Of a stretch of 64,000 bases of DNA, positions 25,516 through 34,186 are shown one piece after another. Below the pieces are notes generated by a model that ran no database searches, had not been told where the DNA came from, and worked only from the letters and a program-made list of their open reading frames with translations. Source of the DNA: Ktedonosporobacter rubrisoli (GTDB lineage: Bacteria > Chloroflexota > Ktedonobacteria > Ktedonobacterales > Ktedonobacteraceae); contig NZ_CP035758.1 in NCBI RefSeq assembly GCF_004208415.1, positions 8,866,001 to 8,930,000 of the forward strand. Reading direction: 5' to 3'. Each line of letters begins with the position of its first letter. The stretch's first letter is position 1. The translations under genes were made by a program, and so were the position numbers.

Positions 25516-26157
25516 ATGAGCGCACAGAATAGTGGGCAACTGGTCAAACCGATTACCGAGCTAATCGTTGATGCTACCAGAGCGCAGCATGAGAAGCTAG
25601 ACGAGCGTACGACAGGCTACCTTACCCGCGAAGGGCTGGATCTGTTGGCCTATCGCCGTTTGTTGGAGTCCTATTACGGCTTTTATAAGCCGCTCGATGC
25701 CGTCTATGAGCATATTGAACAGCTGGATGGTTGGCAGGAAGTAAATCTTTCGCTGGCAGAGAGAAAAAAGAGTCAATGGTTAGAAAAAGATCTGCGCATT
25801 CTTGGCGATAGCCAGGACGTGATAGATGCCTTGCCCCGTTACCAGGGAGAGACATATCAGGTTACCTCGATTCCCCAGGCTCTGGGCCTGCTCTATGTTG
25901 TTGAGGGCTCGACGCTGGGTGGACAATATCTGGCGCGTATCGTCGAGGACGCCTTGCATATCGATAAGGATAGCGGCAGCGCCTTCTTTAGGAGCTATGG
26001 TCCACAAAATGCGCATACGATGTGGAAAGCCTTTTGTCAGCAGCTCTGTGCTTATGCTGAGCGCCATCCAGAGCAAACTCAGAGCATTATTGATTCTGCT
26101 CTCGCTGTCTATGCGGTAGCCAATCAACGGCTTGTCGTTCATGACCATAATGCCTGA
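25516..26157 (+). CDS. Biliverdin-producing heme oxygenase
   Basis: The 213-aa protein has the all-helical heme oxygenase fold with the proximal heme-ligand histidine in TRAQHEKLDE (about residue 25) and the distal-helix signature YVVEGSTLGGQYLAR, as in bacterial BphO/HemO proteins. It cleaves heme to biliverdin, CO and iron, serving iron release or biliverdin supply for bacteriophytochromes. No phytochrome gene is adjacent. It has its own promoter with three operator-like sites. The RBS ACAGGAGAT lies 10 bases before the ATG. Family assignment is firm; physiological role open. Confidence 0.92.
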   Translation: MSAQNSGQLVKPITELIVDATRAQHEKLDERTTGYLTREGLDLLAYRRLLESYYGFYKPLDAVYEHIEQLDGWQEVNLSLAERKKSQWLEKDLRILGDSQDVIDALPRYQGETYQVTSIPQALGLLYVVEGSTLGGQYLARIVEDALHIDKDSGSAFFRSYGPQNAHTMWKAFCQQLCAYAERHPEQTQSIIDSALAVYAVANQRLVVHDHNA

Positions 26158-26173
26158 CCAGCTTGTTATGTGC

Positions 26174-27022
26174 TCAGAATAAGTTCGCGCGCCGCTTCCA
26201 TTTCTGGGTCCAGTTATGAATGCGTGCGAGCTCCTCTGGGCTACGTTTTGAGGCCAGGTCGCGTTCCATGACTTCGCCGGCCCAGGCGTAAAACAAGCTT
26301 AGCTCTTCGGGCCTTCCATGCTCCTGGGTGTAGCCTGCGCGCCAGCCACGTATAAAGGCCCTGAGTGAGGCCTGGCTGGGCTGGAGCCGGCTTCCCTCAA
26401 TGAGGAACATAGCGGCGGTGCGGGCGAAATCTGCGCGCGGGTCTCCGGCCTGAGCATTGCGCCAATCTATTATCCCCGTGATATGCGTGCCATCGGTTAG
26501 CAGGTTGAAGGGATGATAATCAAGATGTAGCAAAGTATGGTTCTGCCGTGAGCAAGCCTGTAGACGCGCTTCCAGGGTGCTGTCGATAGGACCACTCCAG
26601 TTAATCCAGGCGTATGGTTGCTGGCTAAGAAGCGTGGGAGCTGCCAGCTTGTGGAGCTTAGCTTGCATACAACCGGCAAGCAAACCGAGATGATAAGCAT
26701 CTCCCTGATGCATTTGCAATTCTTCTGCCAGGGTCCTACCTGGTAACCAGCTCAGCAAAAGCACTGGATAATCCTGCCAGCTGCCAACTGCTTGTACCTC
26801 GGGTACCGGTAAGCCAGCCGCACGAGCCGTTGCCATGACGATTTCTTCGCGCCGACAAGTCTCGTGCTGGCCTGGCTGGTAGACGCGCAAGGCATAGTTT
26901 TTTCCTGCCTTCTCAATACGCCAGATGAGCGTATCTGTTCCACCCGAGACAGGTGCGCTAACTACAGCGCTGGGCCATTCCAGGGCTTGTAGAATGGCTT
27001 GTGGATCAGGTCTCTCCTGCAT
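26174..27022 (-). CDS. Aminoglycoside phosphotransferase/choline-kinase-like protein
   Basis: The 282-aa protein has the APH catalytic loop (LLHLDYHPFNLLTDGTHI, with HxDxxxxN) and the metal-binding IIDWRNAQAGDPRAD motif (DFG-equivalent). Such kinases phosphorylate antibiotics, hydroxyl-bearing metabolites or homoserine; the substrate cannot be told here. AAGGAAC precedes the ATG. It converges on the heme oxygenase gene with only 16 bases between stops and is followed upstream by a P-loop kinase-like gene on the same strand. Confidence 0.85.
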   Translation of the reverse strand: MQERPDPQAILQALEWPSAVVSAPVSGGTDTLIWRIEKAGKNYALRVYQPGQHETCRREEIVMATARAAGLPVPEVQAVGSWQDYPVLLLSWLPGRTLAEELQMHQGDAYHLGLLAGCMQAKLHKLAAPTLLSQQPYAWINWSGPIDSTLEARLQACSRQNHTLLHLDYHPFNLLTDGTHITGIIDWRNAQAGDPRADFARTAAMFLIEGSRLQPSQASLRAFIRGWRAGYTQEHGRPEELSLFYAWAGEVMERDLASKRSPEELARIHNWTQKWKRRANLF

Positions 27023-27094
27023 TATAAAGTTCCTTCAATGTTATCTATTGCTTATTCGCGACTCTCCAATTATATGCTGAAGAGCAGAAAGTAA

Positions 27095-27790
27095 CTAGAG
27101 AGATCCCATGTGTTTGAAGCGTTCAGCGATGTGTGGTGTAAAATGTTGCTCGACCAGAGCAATCATCTCATCGAGCGAACGCTTGCCATCCACTTCATAG
27201 AAGGGTACACGGAGATCTTGCGCCTGCTGCTTCACATACTGAGCGAGCAGGCAATCGCGCGCGATAAGCTTACGTACAAACTCATCGCTACTGCTTAAAC
27301 CATGCTGAACGCCGGCTCGTTGGCGACGTATCTCCTGATCGGCAAAACGTTTTTTGCGCACCTGGGCACAGAACTCGTCGGTAGGTATGAGCCAGATGGC
27401 TTGATGTGGACTGGAAAGGTAAGGTATCAAGGCCTCGGGAAAGAAATTGCCCTCGGCTAAGAGTAACGGTTCCCTGGGAAGAAGCATAAGATCTTCGATG
27501 GTAAGAGGCGAAAGCTTAGACCAGGACTGAATCGCCTGTTGCGCGAGCTCTTCAACTGTGGGCTGCAGCCAGCGCTGGTCCATGTTTTTGGCAAGAAAGG
27601 CAGCAAATTCCCGGTCGCCGTTGGCGATACGGCGTCTGGCGTGATCCCGCTGCATCGCATCAAGACGATAATCGGGAAAAACATGCATTCTAGCCAGAGC
27701 CAGACAAATGCTAGATTTCCCGGCGCAAGGCGAACCACCGATCCAAAGAACATGGGACAGAGCGGCCTGCAAATTTGCTGGGTCAGACAT
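27095..27790 (-). CDS. P-loop nucleotide-binding protein, kinase-like
   Basis: The 231-aa protein opens with a Walker A loop in LWIGGSPCAGKSSICLALA (residues about 17-27) and contains Arg-rich lid-like segments (KKRFADQEIRRQRAGVQH). A Walker B-like LLLAEGNFFPE follows. This layout resembles small-molecule or nucleotide kinases of the AAA_33/zeta-toxin-like group, but no specific family is recognised and no antitoxin lies beside it. GGAGGA RBS before the ATG. It lies 72 bases upstream of the APH-like gene on the same strand, so the two may be co-transcribed. Confidence 0.72.
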   Translation of the reverse strand: MSDPANLQAALSHVLWIGGSPCAGKSSICLALARMHVFPDYRLDAMQRDHARRRIANGDREFAAFLAKNMDQRWLQPTVEELAQQAIQSWSKLSPLTIEDLMLLPREPLLLAEGNFFPEALIPYLSSPHQAIWLIPTDEFCAQVRKKRFADQEIRRQRAGVQHGLSSSDEFVRKLIARDCLLAQYVKQQAQDLRVPFYEVDGKRSLDEMIALVEQHFTPHIAERFKHMGSL

Positions 27791-27880
27791 ACTATCCTCC
27801 AGGCGCAGTTTAGCATACTACAAGCTTACTGATAGAATACGCAAAATGAGCCTGTAAAACATCTGCCATTTGGACGATGT

Positions 27881-28885
27881 GTGCCGTTTGACCGATGGCA
27901 TATAATAATAGAGGAAGAGCTGGAATTGAGAGAAATTTTGCTACAGAGACAAATTGATTACCTTCACGCCTGGCGACAATTACCAATTACCCTCTGGCAT
28001 AATCAGGATTGCTTGCTTTGTTACGTGCCTCCTGTAGAAGCCAATGGCATTACTCCGCCTCATCTCGATGATGTCTATATGCTCTGGTTTATTTGTCAGG
28101 GCCGGGCCGATCTCTTGATCAATGACGAGTGTTATCCGGCTCCAGCCGGCTCGCTGATCTGGACGAGCCCCTCACTTTTGCATGCTCACCGAGCCAGCGG
28201 ACGTATGGAAATTATCTTCTGTCTCTTCTCGCCTCCTCTGGTACAGGGATTGTGGCAAAAAATTGCTCCTCAGCGAGATTTGCCTCATGCCGCCGTCATC
28301 CCTCTACCAGGAGAACTTGAAGCGACTCTTCGCCGCCTGCTCACAGAGGCTAGTAATCCCTCTGAAACCAGCAATTATGTATTGTCGCTCCTCTTTCACG
28401 TAGCCCTGATTGATCTATTCAGGGCCGTCACCTCCGAGCCACAGAGGGCAGGTCTGGCGCTTCGCACTGCAGAGGTTACCCTTAACTCAGCCTCGGTCAG
28501 CTCACCTATAGCTCTAGCGCTTGAGCTGCTACGCTCTGAGTTTACCTGTGAAGAGCTCAACCCGAAAAGTATGGCGCGGCGCGTTGGGCTGAGTCTTTTT
28601 CATTTCACGCGCAGCTTTAAGCAAGAGACAGGCATGACACCCGGCCAGTATTTGAGGCAGCGCAGGCTTAACCATGCTCTGCATCTGCTCATGGGGACGC
28701 GCTTATCGCTCGAAGAGATTGCCTTCAGTAGTGGACTGGGCTCGGCGCGCCGCCTTTCAGATCTCTGCTCGGCAAGCTTTGGCCAAAGCGCGACACAGCT
28801 GCGCCTCTTGCGCGAACATGGTTATATATTGACTCAACTGCCTGAGCAAAAAATCGTAGGGAACGAGCAAAGAAACGTCTTGTGA
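27881..28885 (+). CDS. AraC-family transcriptional regulator
   Basis: The 334-aa protein has an N-terminal cupin-like sensing domain (about 60-140, with APAGSLIWTSPSLLHAHRAS) and a C-terminal double helix-turn-helix (about 225-310: LNPKSMARRVGLSLFHFTRS, then TRLSLEEIAFSSGLGS). Sensing of a small organic molecule is the family norm. It starts with GTG and lies 75 bases upstream of an alpha/beta hydrolase gene on the same strand, which it may control. Confidence 0.9.
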   Translation: MPFDRWHIIIEEELELREILLQRQIDYLHAWRQLPITLWHNQDCLLCYVPPVEANGITPPHLDDVYMLWFICQGRADLLINDECYPAPAGSLIWTSPSLLHAHRASGRMEIIFCLFSPPLVQGLWQKIAPQRDLPHAAVIPLPGELEATLRRLLTEASNPSETSNYVLSLLFHVALIDLFRAVTSEPQRAGLALRTAEVTLNSASVSSPIALALELLRSEFTCEELNPKSMARRVGLSLFHFTRSFKQETGMTPGQYLRQRRLNHALHLLMGTRLSLEEIAFSSGLGSARRLSDLCSASFGQSATQLRLLREHGYILTQLPEQKIVGNEQRNVL

Positions 28886-28960
28886 GTCAGCGCAAGGTCT
28901 GATAGAGTCCCTGCAAGATAGTAAATCAATTCTGTAGCCTTGGATAAGGAGCGTGCTTTT

Positions 28961-29785
28961 ATGCTTAACGATGAGCTGGTCAAGACAGGATTTGTGGAAG
29001 TTCCCGGCGCTCGACTCTATTATGAGCTTGCCGGCGAAGGCGAGCCGCTGGTTTTTTTACATGGCGGTTGTCTCGATGGGCGTATGTGGGAAGAACAGTT
29101 TCTTTTCTTTGCCCGGCACTATCAGGTTATTCGCTACGATGCTCGCTGCTCGGGGAGAAGTGAGAGCTTACCATCAGCAGAACCATATGTTCATTACCAG
29201 GATCTCTATCGACTATTGCAGGCCTTGCATATCTCCCGGGCTTCCCTGGTTGGCCTCTCAGGGGGTGCACGCATCTCAATAGATATGGCAATTGCTCATC
29301 CCGAGATGGTGCGTAAGCTGGTAGCAGTCTCACCTGGTATAAGTGGCAGCGAATTTGTCGATGAGTGGACCAATCAGCGTTTTGTAGAGTTTGGGGAAGC
29401 CAGTTCGCGAGGAGACCTGGCCCAGACCGTCGAAGTATTTATGCGCATGTGGGTCTATGGTCCGTATCGGGATGCCGAGCAAGTAGATCCTGAGCTACGC
29501 GAGCGTACAAGGGCGATGACAACGCGTGCTATTGCCCAGGGCGCGCATATGCTTGACATCCATGAGCTAGAGCCACCAGCCATCGGGCGTTTGCGCGAGA
29601 TACAGGTTCCAACTTTAATCATCCTTGGGGACAAAGACACAAGCGATATTCATAGGCTGGGAGAGCAGCTACATAAGCAGGTCGCTGGCTCAGAATTGAC
29701 AATGTTCGCAGACGTTGCCCATGCGCTGAATATGGAGAAGCCAGACGAATTTAATCAGCTTGTGGCGCGATTTTTGCGTGGCTAG
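28961..29785 (+). CDS. Alpha/beta hydrolase
   Basis: The 274-aa protein has the nucleophile elbow GLSGGARIS (catalytic Ser), the oxyanion HGGCLDGRMW, acid GDKDTSD and the catalytic His in DVAHALNMEKP, in the order seen in the HGG-type esterase/epoxide hydrolase/haloperoxidase superfamily. ATG 28961 has AAGGAG 9 bases upstream; a TTG 21 bases earlier was rejected. Substrate unknown. Unlike the hydrolase-fold protein of the polyketide operon, all three catalytic residues are present. Confidence 0.85.
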   Translation: MLNDELVKTGFVEVPGARLYYELAGEGEPLVFLHGGCLDGRMWEEQFLFFARHYQVIRYDARCSGRSESLPSAEPYVHYQDLYRLLQALHISRASLVGLSGGARISIDMAIAHPEMVRKLVAVSPGISGSEFVDEWTNQRFVEFGEASSRGDLAQTVEVFMRMWVYGPYRDAEQVDPELRERTRAMTTRAIAQGAHMLDIHELEPPAIGRLREIQVPTLIILGDKDTSDIHRLGEQLHKQVAGSELTMFADVAHALNMEKPDEFNQLVARFLRG

Positions 29786-29839
29786 CCGCTAAGCAGGGTT
29801 CCTTGTGGTCAGGTAAAACCCTCTCGTATGAGCGTGACT

Positions 29840-31564
29840 TCATTTAGTCTGGAGCAACTGGCCTGAGAGCTGCGCGTACCTATCAGCGTCCTCGCTGGCG
29901 AACGCTCCCATCACATAACGGTCGGGGCGGACCAGCACACAGAGATTGTGTTGCTGACCGAGAAATTCAGCAAGTTTGCCCTCGATATCGATAATCGGCA
30001 TAGTCTTTTCATGCTCTTTTTGCATGTTTGTCAGGCGGTCTGGCGGCGTATCCAGAGGCATTACACAGACGAAACGGACGATCAGGCCTTGCCAGATGGC
30101 GTGGGTGAAATGACTAAAGGCCTCGCTGGGATTTTCATATAGTCTAAGCAGGGCAAAACCTGGTCCCAAAACTTCGTCGCAGAGCACACGTCTGCCTTCT
30201 GGGAGCAGTACATAGGGCTGGGGGAGCAACTGGCCGGTGATGTGGCGGCTGTACCTTCCTTTCGCTGGCAAGAGAAAGCCCTGAGCGTAGCGTGGCGCCG
30301 GTTTGACGCGCATTTCTGTGATACTGTGGCGGAGCGGAGCAATATGCTGAACGTTGCGCAAGAAGGTATCGCGCAGAAAAGCTAACGAATGAGAGGTAGG
30401 CATGATGAGCTTGCCGAGGATTGCGGAGAAGCGAATCATCTGGGCCGCGTGAGGCTTGCGTTCTTGCTGATAGCTTGTCAGTAAGCGGGAGCTCGCTTGT
30501 CCTTGCAGGACAGCTTGCAGCTTCCAGCACAGGTTGTGAGCGTCGCGCAGCCCACTATTCATGCCCTGACCGCTGAAGGGAGGCATGAGGTGGGCCGCGT
30601 CGCCCAGCAAGAAAACGTTTCCCCTGACAAAACTGTTTGCCAGGGCTGAATGAAAGGTATATACGGCACTGCGCATAATCTGTGGCGGGGAGCTATATTC
30701 GACATGCGTAACTTCTTTTTGTTGCATTCTTGCTTGCTTGATCAGGGCATAAATATTATCGTCCTGCAGCAAGTCTTCTTCTCGTTCGCCTTTAAGCAGC
30801 ATAAATTCCCAGCGGCGATGACCATGTGGCGCTGCTAAGGTAACTGTTGGACGGCTGGGGTTACAAAAAAAGATTGCTGTGGGTGAGCTGTCTTCATCGT
30901 TGTGGCAATCGACGACAAGCCAGCGTTGCCCATAAGGCCTTTTTTTGTGGCCTCTATCTGCACTGGGTAGTCCCGCTGGTAATAGCCAGGATAAGGGCAA
31001 TAGGCTGATGCCAAGAGCTTGCCGCAGCATACTTTTTCCACCATCGCAGGCCAGCAGGTAGGTGCAGGGGATGTGCAATCTTGTACCATCAGGAGCGCGC
31101 ACATGGACTTGTAACCCCTGCCCATTCTGGGCGAAGGCTTCAACGCTATGCCCAAACAGGACAGTAACGTGTGGAAAGCGCGTCAGGCCCTGAAGTAGCG
31201 CAGCCTCAAACGCTGGCTGGTAAAAAGTCGAGATGAGCGAATAGCCATTGCGGTGGCTGCGAGGCTTAACATGGGCAAGATACTGTTTGCCGGCCAGGTA
31301 ATGTACTTCAAGGTCGGAGAGAGTATCGGCAAGCACTGCCTCTGCTAATCCCATGGCCTGGCAGATGCGCAACCCTTCGTCATCAATCGTGATGGCTTTA
31401 GGATAGGTGCTCAGGCCGTCGTGGCGTTCGAGCAGTAAGGTCTCAATGCCGTACAGGCCAAGCAGATTGGCCGCCGCCAGGCCGCTAGGCCCGGCGCCTA
31501 CGATAATGACAGAAACCGCATTGTCCAGTTTCGTGGAAAGCGGCGCATCCTTTGCGCTATTCAT
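29840..31564 (-). CDS. FAD-dependent aromatic hydroxylase (MhpA/PHBH-type)
   Basis: The 574-aa protein shows the Rossmann FAD motif GAGPSGLAAANLLGLYG near the N-terminus, the DG-type motif around CTYLLACDGGKSMLRQALG, the ribityl-binding GDAAHLMPPFSGQGMNSGL, and a C-terminal thioredoxin-like domain, all as in phenol-hydroxylase/MhpA and in hydroxylases of aromatic polyketide pathways. It should add a hydroxyl group to an aromatic ring using NAD(P)H and O2. It overlaps the KS-beta stop by 4 bases (ATGA) with an AGGGGAGA site, so it is the last gene of the polyketide operon and probably tailors its product. Confidence 0.88.
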   Translation of the reverse strand: MNSAKDAPLSTKLDNAVSVIIVGAGPSGLAAANLLGLYGIETLLLERHDGLSTYPKAITIDDEGLRICQAMGLAEAVLADTLSDLEVHYLAGKQYLAHVKPRSHRNGYSLISTFYQPAFEAALLQGLTRFPHVTVLFGHSVEAFAQNGQGLQVHVRAPDGTRLHIPCTYLLACDGGKSMLRQALGISLLPLSWLLPAGLPSADRGHKKRPYGQRWLVVDCHNDEDSSPTAIFFCNPSRPTVTLAAPHGHRRWEFMLLKGEREEDLLQDDNIYALIKQARMQQKEVTHVEYSSPPQIMRSAVYTFHSALANSFVRGNVFLLGDAAHLMPPFSGQGMNSGLRDAHNLCWKLQAVLQGQASSRLLTSYQQERKPHAAQMIRFSAILGKLIMPTSHSLAFLRDTFLRNVQHIAPLRHSITEMRVKPAPRYAQGFLLPAKGRYSRHITGQLLPQPYVLLPEGRRVLCDEVLGPGFALLRLYENPSEAFSHFTHAIWQGLIVRFVCVMPLDTPPDRLTNMQKEHEKTMPIIDIEGKLAEFLGQQHNLCVLVRPDRYVMGAFASEDADRYAQLSGQLLQTK

Positions 31565-32835
31565 GCAGTCTCCCCTTTTTGCAAAGCCAGTACCAGATTG
31601 CTGCCGCCTATACTGCGCGCGCCCAGAAGTACAACCTGGCGAGCGTGTGTGGATGCGGGGAGAGCCTGAGCCGTCTCTCTTACCATTTGCAAGGGATAGC
31701 GCGGGTCCAGTTCCTCACAGTTGGTAGTAGGTGGAATGAGACCCGCAGCGAGCGCCTGCAGGGCGGTAATTGTATCCAGAGCGCCGGCTGCGGCATAGCT
31801 GTGGCCTATGCTTGTCCGTGGCACGCTAACCGGTATCTGCGCTAGATCCGTGCCAAAGGCAAGCCGTAAAGCCTGAGCTTCTCCCAGGTCCGAGGAAGGC
31901 ACGGCGCGGCCATCCAGGCTAAAGTAAGCAATTTCCTCTGTCTGGATGTTAGCTTGCTCAATAGTCTGGCAGATAGCCCGCGCATAGTAGGTTCCATCGG
32001 CGGAGGGCATCTGGAGCCCGTGAGCATCGTTTGTCTGGGCAAAGCCAACTATCTCGCCATAAATAGTAGCTCCCCGCTTGTGGGCGTGCTCATAGTCCTC
32101 AAGGATGCAGATACCCGCCCCTTCGGCCATAAGTAAACCTCCGGCCCGCCTATCAAAGGGTCGATAAGCGTTTGGATCGCTGCCCTGAACACAAATTCCT
32201 TGAGAGGCCATGACGCGCAAAACCAGGGGATAGAGAAAAGCCTCGCACCCGCCGGCTAGAATAATGTCAGCACTGCCCCGGCGAAGCGCTCTATATGCCA
32301 TGCCCAGCGCTTCAAGTCCGCTGGCGCTATCATTGACAGGCGTTTTGCAATAACCCTGAATGCCGTACTGAATTGCCGCCTGTCCAACCGTTGCTACGTT
32401 TAGCCAGGCGATGGCCGTATAGGCGCTGATGGCGCGCGGCCCACGCGTATATAAGGCCTGGAGTTGCTTGAGAACGTAGCCAACTCCGCCCATCGTATTG
32501 GCGATCACCAGGCCGGTACGTTGAGGGTCTAGCACATCTTCTGTGAGATGGGCATCGGCGAGCGCTTCCTGAAGCGCGGCGAAGGCAAGCTGGGTCATGC
32601 GATCTGTCCGCTTAAGCAATTTGCGCTCGATGTACTGTTCGCCAGAAAAGTTTGTTACATAGCCTGCAGGCAAGGCTGGAACTGCGGAGTCAACAGTTCC
32701 AGCAGCCGGTGCGCAACTGATTCCTGAGATGCCTCGCTGCGTGGCATGCCAGAAGCTCTCTTTGCCGATCCCATTGGGCGCAATAGCTCCCAGACCAGTA
32801 ATGACGACCCGACGTTGTGTACTATATACCTTCAT
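31561..32835 (-). CDS. Type II PKS KS-beta / chain-length factor
   Basis: The 424-aa protein has a complete beta-ketoacyl-synthase fold and aligns over its whole length with the KS-alpha beside it, but the active sites differ: the nucleophile Cys is Ser170 (NDSASG), the first catalytic His is Asp308 (DGRAVPSSDLGEA), the conserved Lys is Arg340, and only His345 (GHSYAAAG) remains. The Asp-Gly..Asp..Glu-Ala pattern at 308-320 is the same type found in characterised chain-length factors. It would pair with KS-alpha and set the number of extension steps. Its ATG overlaps the KS-alpha end by 14 bases. Confidence 0.85.
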   Translation of the reverse strand: MKVYSTQRRVVITGLGAIAPNGIGKESFWHATQRGISGISCAPAAGTVDSAVPALPAGYVTNFSGEQYIERKLLKRTDRMTQLAFAALQEALADAHLTEDVLDPQRTGLVIANTMGGVGYVLKQLQALYTRGPRAISAYTAIAWLNVATVGQAAIQYGIQGYCKTPVNDSASGLEALGMAYRALRRGSADIILAGGCEAFLYPLVLRVMASQGICVQGSDPNAYRPFDRRAGGLLMAEGAGICILEDYEHAHKRGATIYGEIVGFAQTNDAHGLQMPSADGTYYARAICQTIEQANIQTEEIAYFSLDGRAVPSSDLGEAQALRLAFGTDLAQIPVSVPRTSIGHSYAAAGALDTITALQALAAGLIPPTTNCEELDPRYPLQMVRETAQALPASTHARQVVLLGARSIGGSNLVLALQKGETA

Positions 32836-34126
32836 ATGTTATCCATTCGGGATGCACCAGAACGAGTGCGTTATTGACGCCGCCAAAACCACTTGAATGC
32901 GTCAGCGCAACATTTACCGTTGCCGGACGAGCTACATTGGGGACATAATCAAGATCGCAGAGCGGGTCTGCCTGCTCCTGGTTAATCGTAGGAGGAATAA
33001 TTTGCTGATCCAGAACCAAGGCCGTTACGATAGCTTCGATGGCGCTGGCTGCACCTTGCGTATGGCCAATCATCGATTTAGTGGCGCTAATCGGAATGTG
33101 ATAGGCCCGCTCGCCAAAGATGGCCTTATAAGCTGCAGTCTCCGCCAGCTCATTGGGCAGAGTTGAGCTACCGTGCGAATTAATATAGTCTAGCTGCTCC
33201 TGCTTGATCTGGCTCTCGGCCAGGGCCAGAAGCAGGAGCTGTTGTAAAGGCTGGCCATCTGCGGGGAGAGCTGTCATGTGGAAAGCGTTGCTGTTTGAGG
33301 CAAAAGCAATGATCTCGGCATAGATATGAGCGCCGCGAGCCAGAGCCAAAGAACGCTCCTCTAGTAGGAGGACGCCGGCTCCCTCTGCCATCACAAAGCC
33401 GTCGCGCTTCCCATCGTAAGGACGCGAGGCCCGGGCCGGGTCCTCATTGTAGGCCGTGCTTACTGCCCCCATGACACAAAATGCGCCCAGCCCGATTGGG
33501 CAAAGCGCCGAATCGGTTCCTCCGGCCAGCATGCGTTCCGCATATCCATCCTGAATGGTACGATAGGCCTCACCAATCGCGTCGGCTCCGGCCGAGCAGC
33601 CCGTCGCAATTACCATACAGGGGCCATGAAATTGGTGATGGGCGGCAATGCTTGTGGCGGAGGCATGAGTCATTAGCGTGCTGGCGGGAGCATGGGTTTC
33701 GTCGGAAAAAGCTGGTGGGTGTGAGCCATAGCTGGTCAGCTCGGTCCAGATTCGCTCGCCCTCTTCTACATAGGCCATGGTTGAGCCAATATAGACGCCA
33801 GTCTTGTCTCGTTCCTCCAGGCTAGGCGGAGCTGAGAGCGCGGCATCCTGGATGGCGAGATTTGCGGCGGCTAGAGCCAGCTGTGTGCCGCGATCCAGCC
33901 GCCTTGTCTCATCCTTAGTCAGATCGAATTGCCCGGGTTCGAAAAAGTCAACTTCTCCGGCTATACGCGATGAGAGCTCGTGGGCATCGAAGCGTGAGAT
34001 AGCTCGGATACCAGAGCGACCGGCGATACATGCTTGCCAGAATTTCGCTCGCCCAATCCCATTGGGAGCAACCACTCCCAGACCTGTAATTACTACTCGA
34101 CGCGCCTGATCGTGCATGTATCTCAT
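32822..34126 (-). CDS. Type II PKS KS-alpha / beta-ketoacyl-ACP synthase
   Basis: The 434-aa protein has thiolase-fold KS features with intact Cys177 (ATGCSAGAD), His318 (NSHGSST), Lys350 and His355 (KSMIGHTQGAAS), so it should perform decarboxylative Claisen condensation on ACP-bound acyl and malonyl groups. ATG 34126 has AGGAGG 9 bases upstream; two further ATGs exist in frame, one upstream (34156) and one downstream (34117). The partner KS-beta gene overlaps it by 14 bases. FabF-type fatty-acid synthesis is an alternative, but the paired KS-beta argues for polyketide synthesis. Confidence 0.88.
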   Translation of the reverse strand: MRYMHDQARRVVITGLGVVAPNGIGRAKFWQACIAGRSGIRAISRFDAHELSSRIAGEVDFFEPGQFDLTKDETRRLDRGTQLALAAANLAIQDAALSAPPSLEERDKTGVYIGSTMAYVEEGERIWTELTSYGSHPPAFSDETHAPASTLMTHASATSIAAHHQFHGPCMVIATGCSAGADAIGEAYRTIQDGYAERMLAGGTDSALCPIGLGAFCVMGAVSTAYNEDPARASRPYDGKRDGFVMAEGAGVLLLEERSLALARGAHIYAEIIAFASNSNAFHMTALPADGQPLQQLLLLALAESQIKQEQLDYINSHGSSTLPNELAETAAYKAIFGERAYHIPISATKSMIGHTQGAASAIEAIVTALVLDQQIIPPTINQEQADPLCDLDYVPNVARPATVNVALTHSSGFGGVNNALVLVHPEWITYEGI

Positions 34127-34186
34127 CGTTGATGCCCTCCTGAAAATGTCTCTCAAGACGCTGCTCGTAACTAGTCAGGAAAGGTG

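Noticed and set aside
27095..27790. Zeta-toxin-type toxin of a toxin-antitoxin pair
   Set aside because: Only the generic P-loop fits; there is no small antitoxin gene next to it, so it was left as an unassigned P-loop protein.
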